From: DASTSN01 sp035760665
Lineage (GTDB): Bacteria > Bacteroidota > Bacteroidia > Chitinophagales > Chitinophagaceae
DNA length: 16,942 nt
NCBI GenBank assembly: GCA_035760665.1
Contig: DASTSN010000047.1
Location: 1 to 16,942 of the forward strand
Reading direction: 5' to 3'
The position numbers were made by a program, and so were the translations under genes. The notes under the pieces are model-generated. The model did no database searches. It was not told the DNA's origin and saw only the letters and a program-made list of their open reading frames with translations. Positions 14,742-16,942 of this stretch are shown piece by piece (the stretch's first letter is position 1; the number at the start of each line of letters is the position of its first letter).

Positions 14742-15758
14742 ATGCTCATTGATTTTCGTTCAGATACAGTAACCCGTCCCACGAAAGGTATGCTGGATGC
14801 CATGATGAAAGCTCCCGTAGGTGATGATGTTTTTGGAGAAGATCCTTCTATTAATGCACTGGAAAAAATAGCGGCCGATTTATTTGGTATGGAATCCGCT
14901 CTCTTTTGTCCTTCGGGCACCATGACAAACCAGATTGCCATCAAATGTCATACGCAGCCCGGCGATGAAGTGATTTGCGACGAAAACGCTCACATCTATC
15001 AATACGAAGGCGGCGGTATTGCTTTCAATGCAGGAGCATCCGTCAGGTTGCTGCCCGGCAACCGCGGAAGGGTAACAGCAGAGCAGGTTGCTGGAGCCAT
15101 TAATCCTGATGATGTGCACAAACCCCGGACAACACTGGTATGCCTCGAGAACACTTCAAACCGGGGAGGCGGTAGCTGCTATGATTTTCAGGAAATACAG
15201 CAAATAAAAGCCGTTTGCACACAGCACCAGTTAAAGTTGCACCTCGACGGTGCCCGGCTGTTTAATGCGCTGGTGGCAAAGAAAGAAACCCCTTTGCAAT
15301 ACGGGCAGGTATTTGACAGCATATCCGTATGCCTGAGTAAAAGCCTTGGCTGCCCGGTAGGCAGTTTACTGATTGGAAATAAAGCATTCATCCAACAGGC
15401 ACGTCGAATCCGAAAAGTATTTGGAGGCGGTATGCGACAGGCGGGCTACCTGGCTGCGGCCGGCATTTATGCGCTCGATAACCATGTTAGCCGGCTGGCT
15501 GAAGATCATGCACATGCACGGATGATTGGGGAAGCGCTGGAACAGAAGTCGTTTGTAGCCGAAGTGTTTCCGGTTGAAACCAATATTATCATTTTTAGCG
15601 TCACGCCTCCTGTTACTTCAAAAGCTGTCGTAGAAAAATTGAAAGAAAATAATATCCTTGGATATGCTATTTCACCTGACAGGGTACGATTGGTTGTGCA
15701 CCTGGACATACGACCGGAAATGGTACAAAAGACTATCGATGTGATCAGGCACTTATAA
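14742..15758 (+). CDS. ltaE: Threonine aldolase family PLP-dependent enzyme
   Basis: The 338-residue enzyme starts MLIDFRSDTVTRPTKGM, the standard N-terminus of low-specificity L-threonine aldolases, which cleave threonine or allo-threonine to glycine and acetaldehyde using pyridoxal phosphate. Visible active-site elements are FCPSGTMTNQ at 55-64 (phosphate binding), H84 in the CDENAHIY segment (cofactor stacking), HLDGAR at 167-172 with D169 contacting the cofactor, and K200 in CLSKSLGCPVGS, the lysine that forms the internal aldimine. Length is normal for the fold-type I aldolase family. A TTG at 14724 is in frame six codons upstream, but the ATG at 14742 gives the family's usual start and is preferred. 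The glucose-6-phosphate isomerase gene begins 23 bases after its stop on the same strand, so the two may share a transcript. Substrate preference among threonine and other beta-hydroxy amino acids is not determined. Confidence 0.93.
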   Translation: MLIDFRSDTVTRPTKGMLDAMMKAPVGDDVFGEDPSINALEKIAADLFGMESALFCPSGTMTNQIAIKCHTQPGDEVICDENAHIYQYEGGGIAFNAGASVRLLPGNRGRVTAEQVAGAINPDDVHKPRTTLVCLENTSNRGGGSCYDFQEIQQIKAVCTQHQLKLHLDGARLFNALVAKKETPLQYGQVFDSISVCLSKSLGCPVGSLLIGNKAFIQQARRIRKVFGGGMRQAGYLAAAGIYALDNHVSRLAEDHAHARMIGEALEQKSFVAEVFPVETNIIIFSVTPPVTSKAVVEKLKENNILGYAISPDRVRLVVHLDIRPEMVQKTIDVIRHL

Positions 15759-15781
15759 ATTCATTTTAAAAATACCCATAT

Positions 15782-16942
<1,161 letters not shown>

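Overview
The window looks like chromosomal DNA of a member of the Bacteroidota, probably close to the Chitinophagaceae. Three things point there: an 818-residue TonB-dependent outer-membrane receptor with a carboxypeptidase-regulatory-like N-terminus, a zinc-free (type B) ribosomal protein L31, and promoters of the Bacteroidota type (TAnnTTTG at -7 with TTG/TTTG near -33) ahead of two genes. The family placement is inference from gene style; no rRNA or tRNA lies in the window.

Layout. (1) 1-1549, minus: the N-terminal 516 residues of a Na+/phosphate cotransporter-like membrane protein, cut by the left edge. (2) 1684-4099, plus: an AI-2E/PerM-type transporter and a two-HKD phospholipase D / cardiolipin synthase-like enzyme. 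The latter overlaps by four bases, tail to tail, with the next cluster. (3) 4096-8371, minus: five genes in one direction, encoding three consecutive tandem-domain universal stress proteins, then a CPBP-type membrane protease homologue and a YdjM-type membrane-bound metal-dependent hydrolase homologue. (4) 8372-8828: a 457-base gap with a strong nested hairpin and a candidate plus-strand promoter. (5) 8829-9779, plus: a fatty acid hydroxylase superfamily protein resembling alkylglycerol monooxygenase, convergent with a small DoxX-like membrane protein (9826-10218, minus). (6) 10324-10743, minus: a complete transcription unit for ribosomal protein L31 type B, with a matching promoter, a hairpin in the short leader, an 83-codon gene and an intrinsic terminator. 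(7) 11039-11530, minus: YajQ. (8) 11531-11993: an intergenic region with a 52-codon ORF between hairpins. (9) 11994-14450, minus: the TonB-dependent receptor with its own promoter. (10) 14742-16942, plus: threonine aldolase, then glucose-6-phosphate isomerase, which runs off the right edge.

How it fits together. Most of this is core and housekeeping content, with one grouping of apparent envelope and stress genes (transporter, cardiolipin synthase-like enzyme, stress proteins, membrane protease homologue). I see no phage, transposon, CRISPR array, toxin-antitoxin or defence locus. The parts most worth following up are small: the hairpin in the L31 leader, the short-ORF unit beside yajQ, the altered nucleotide-binding loops of the three stress proteins, and a CPBP homologue that lacks a conserved histidine.
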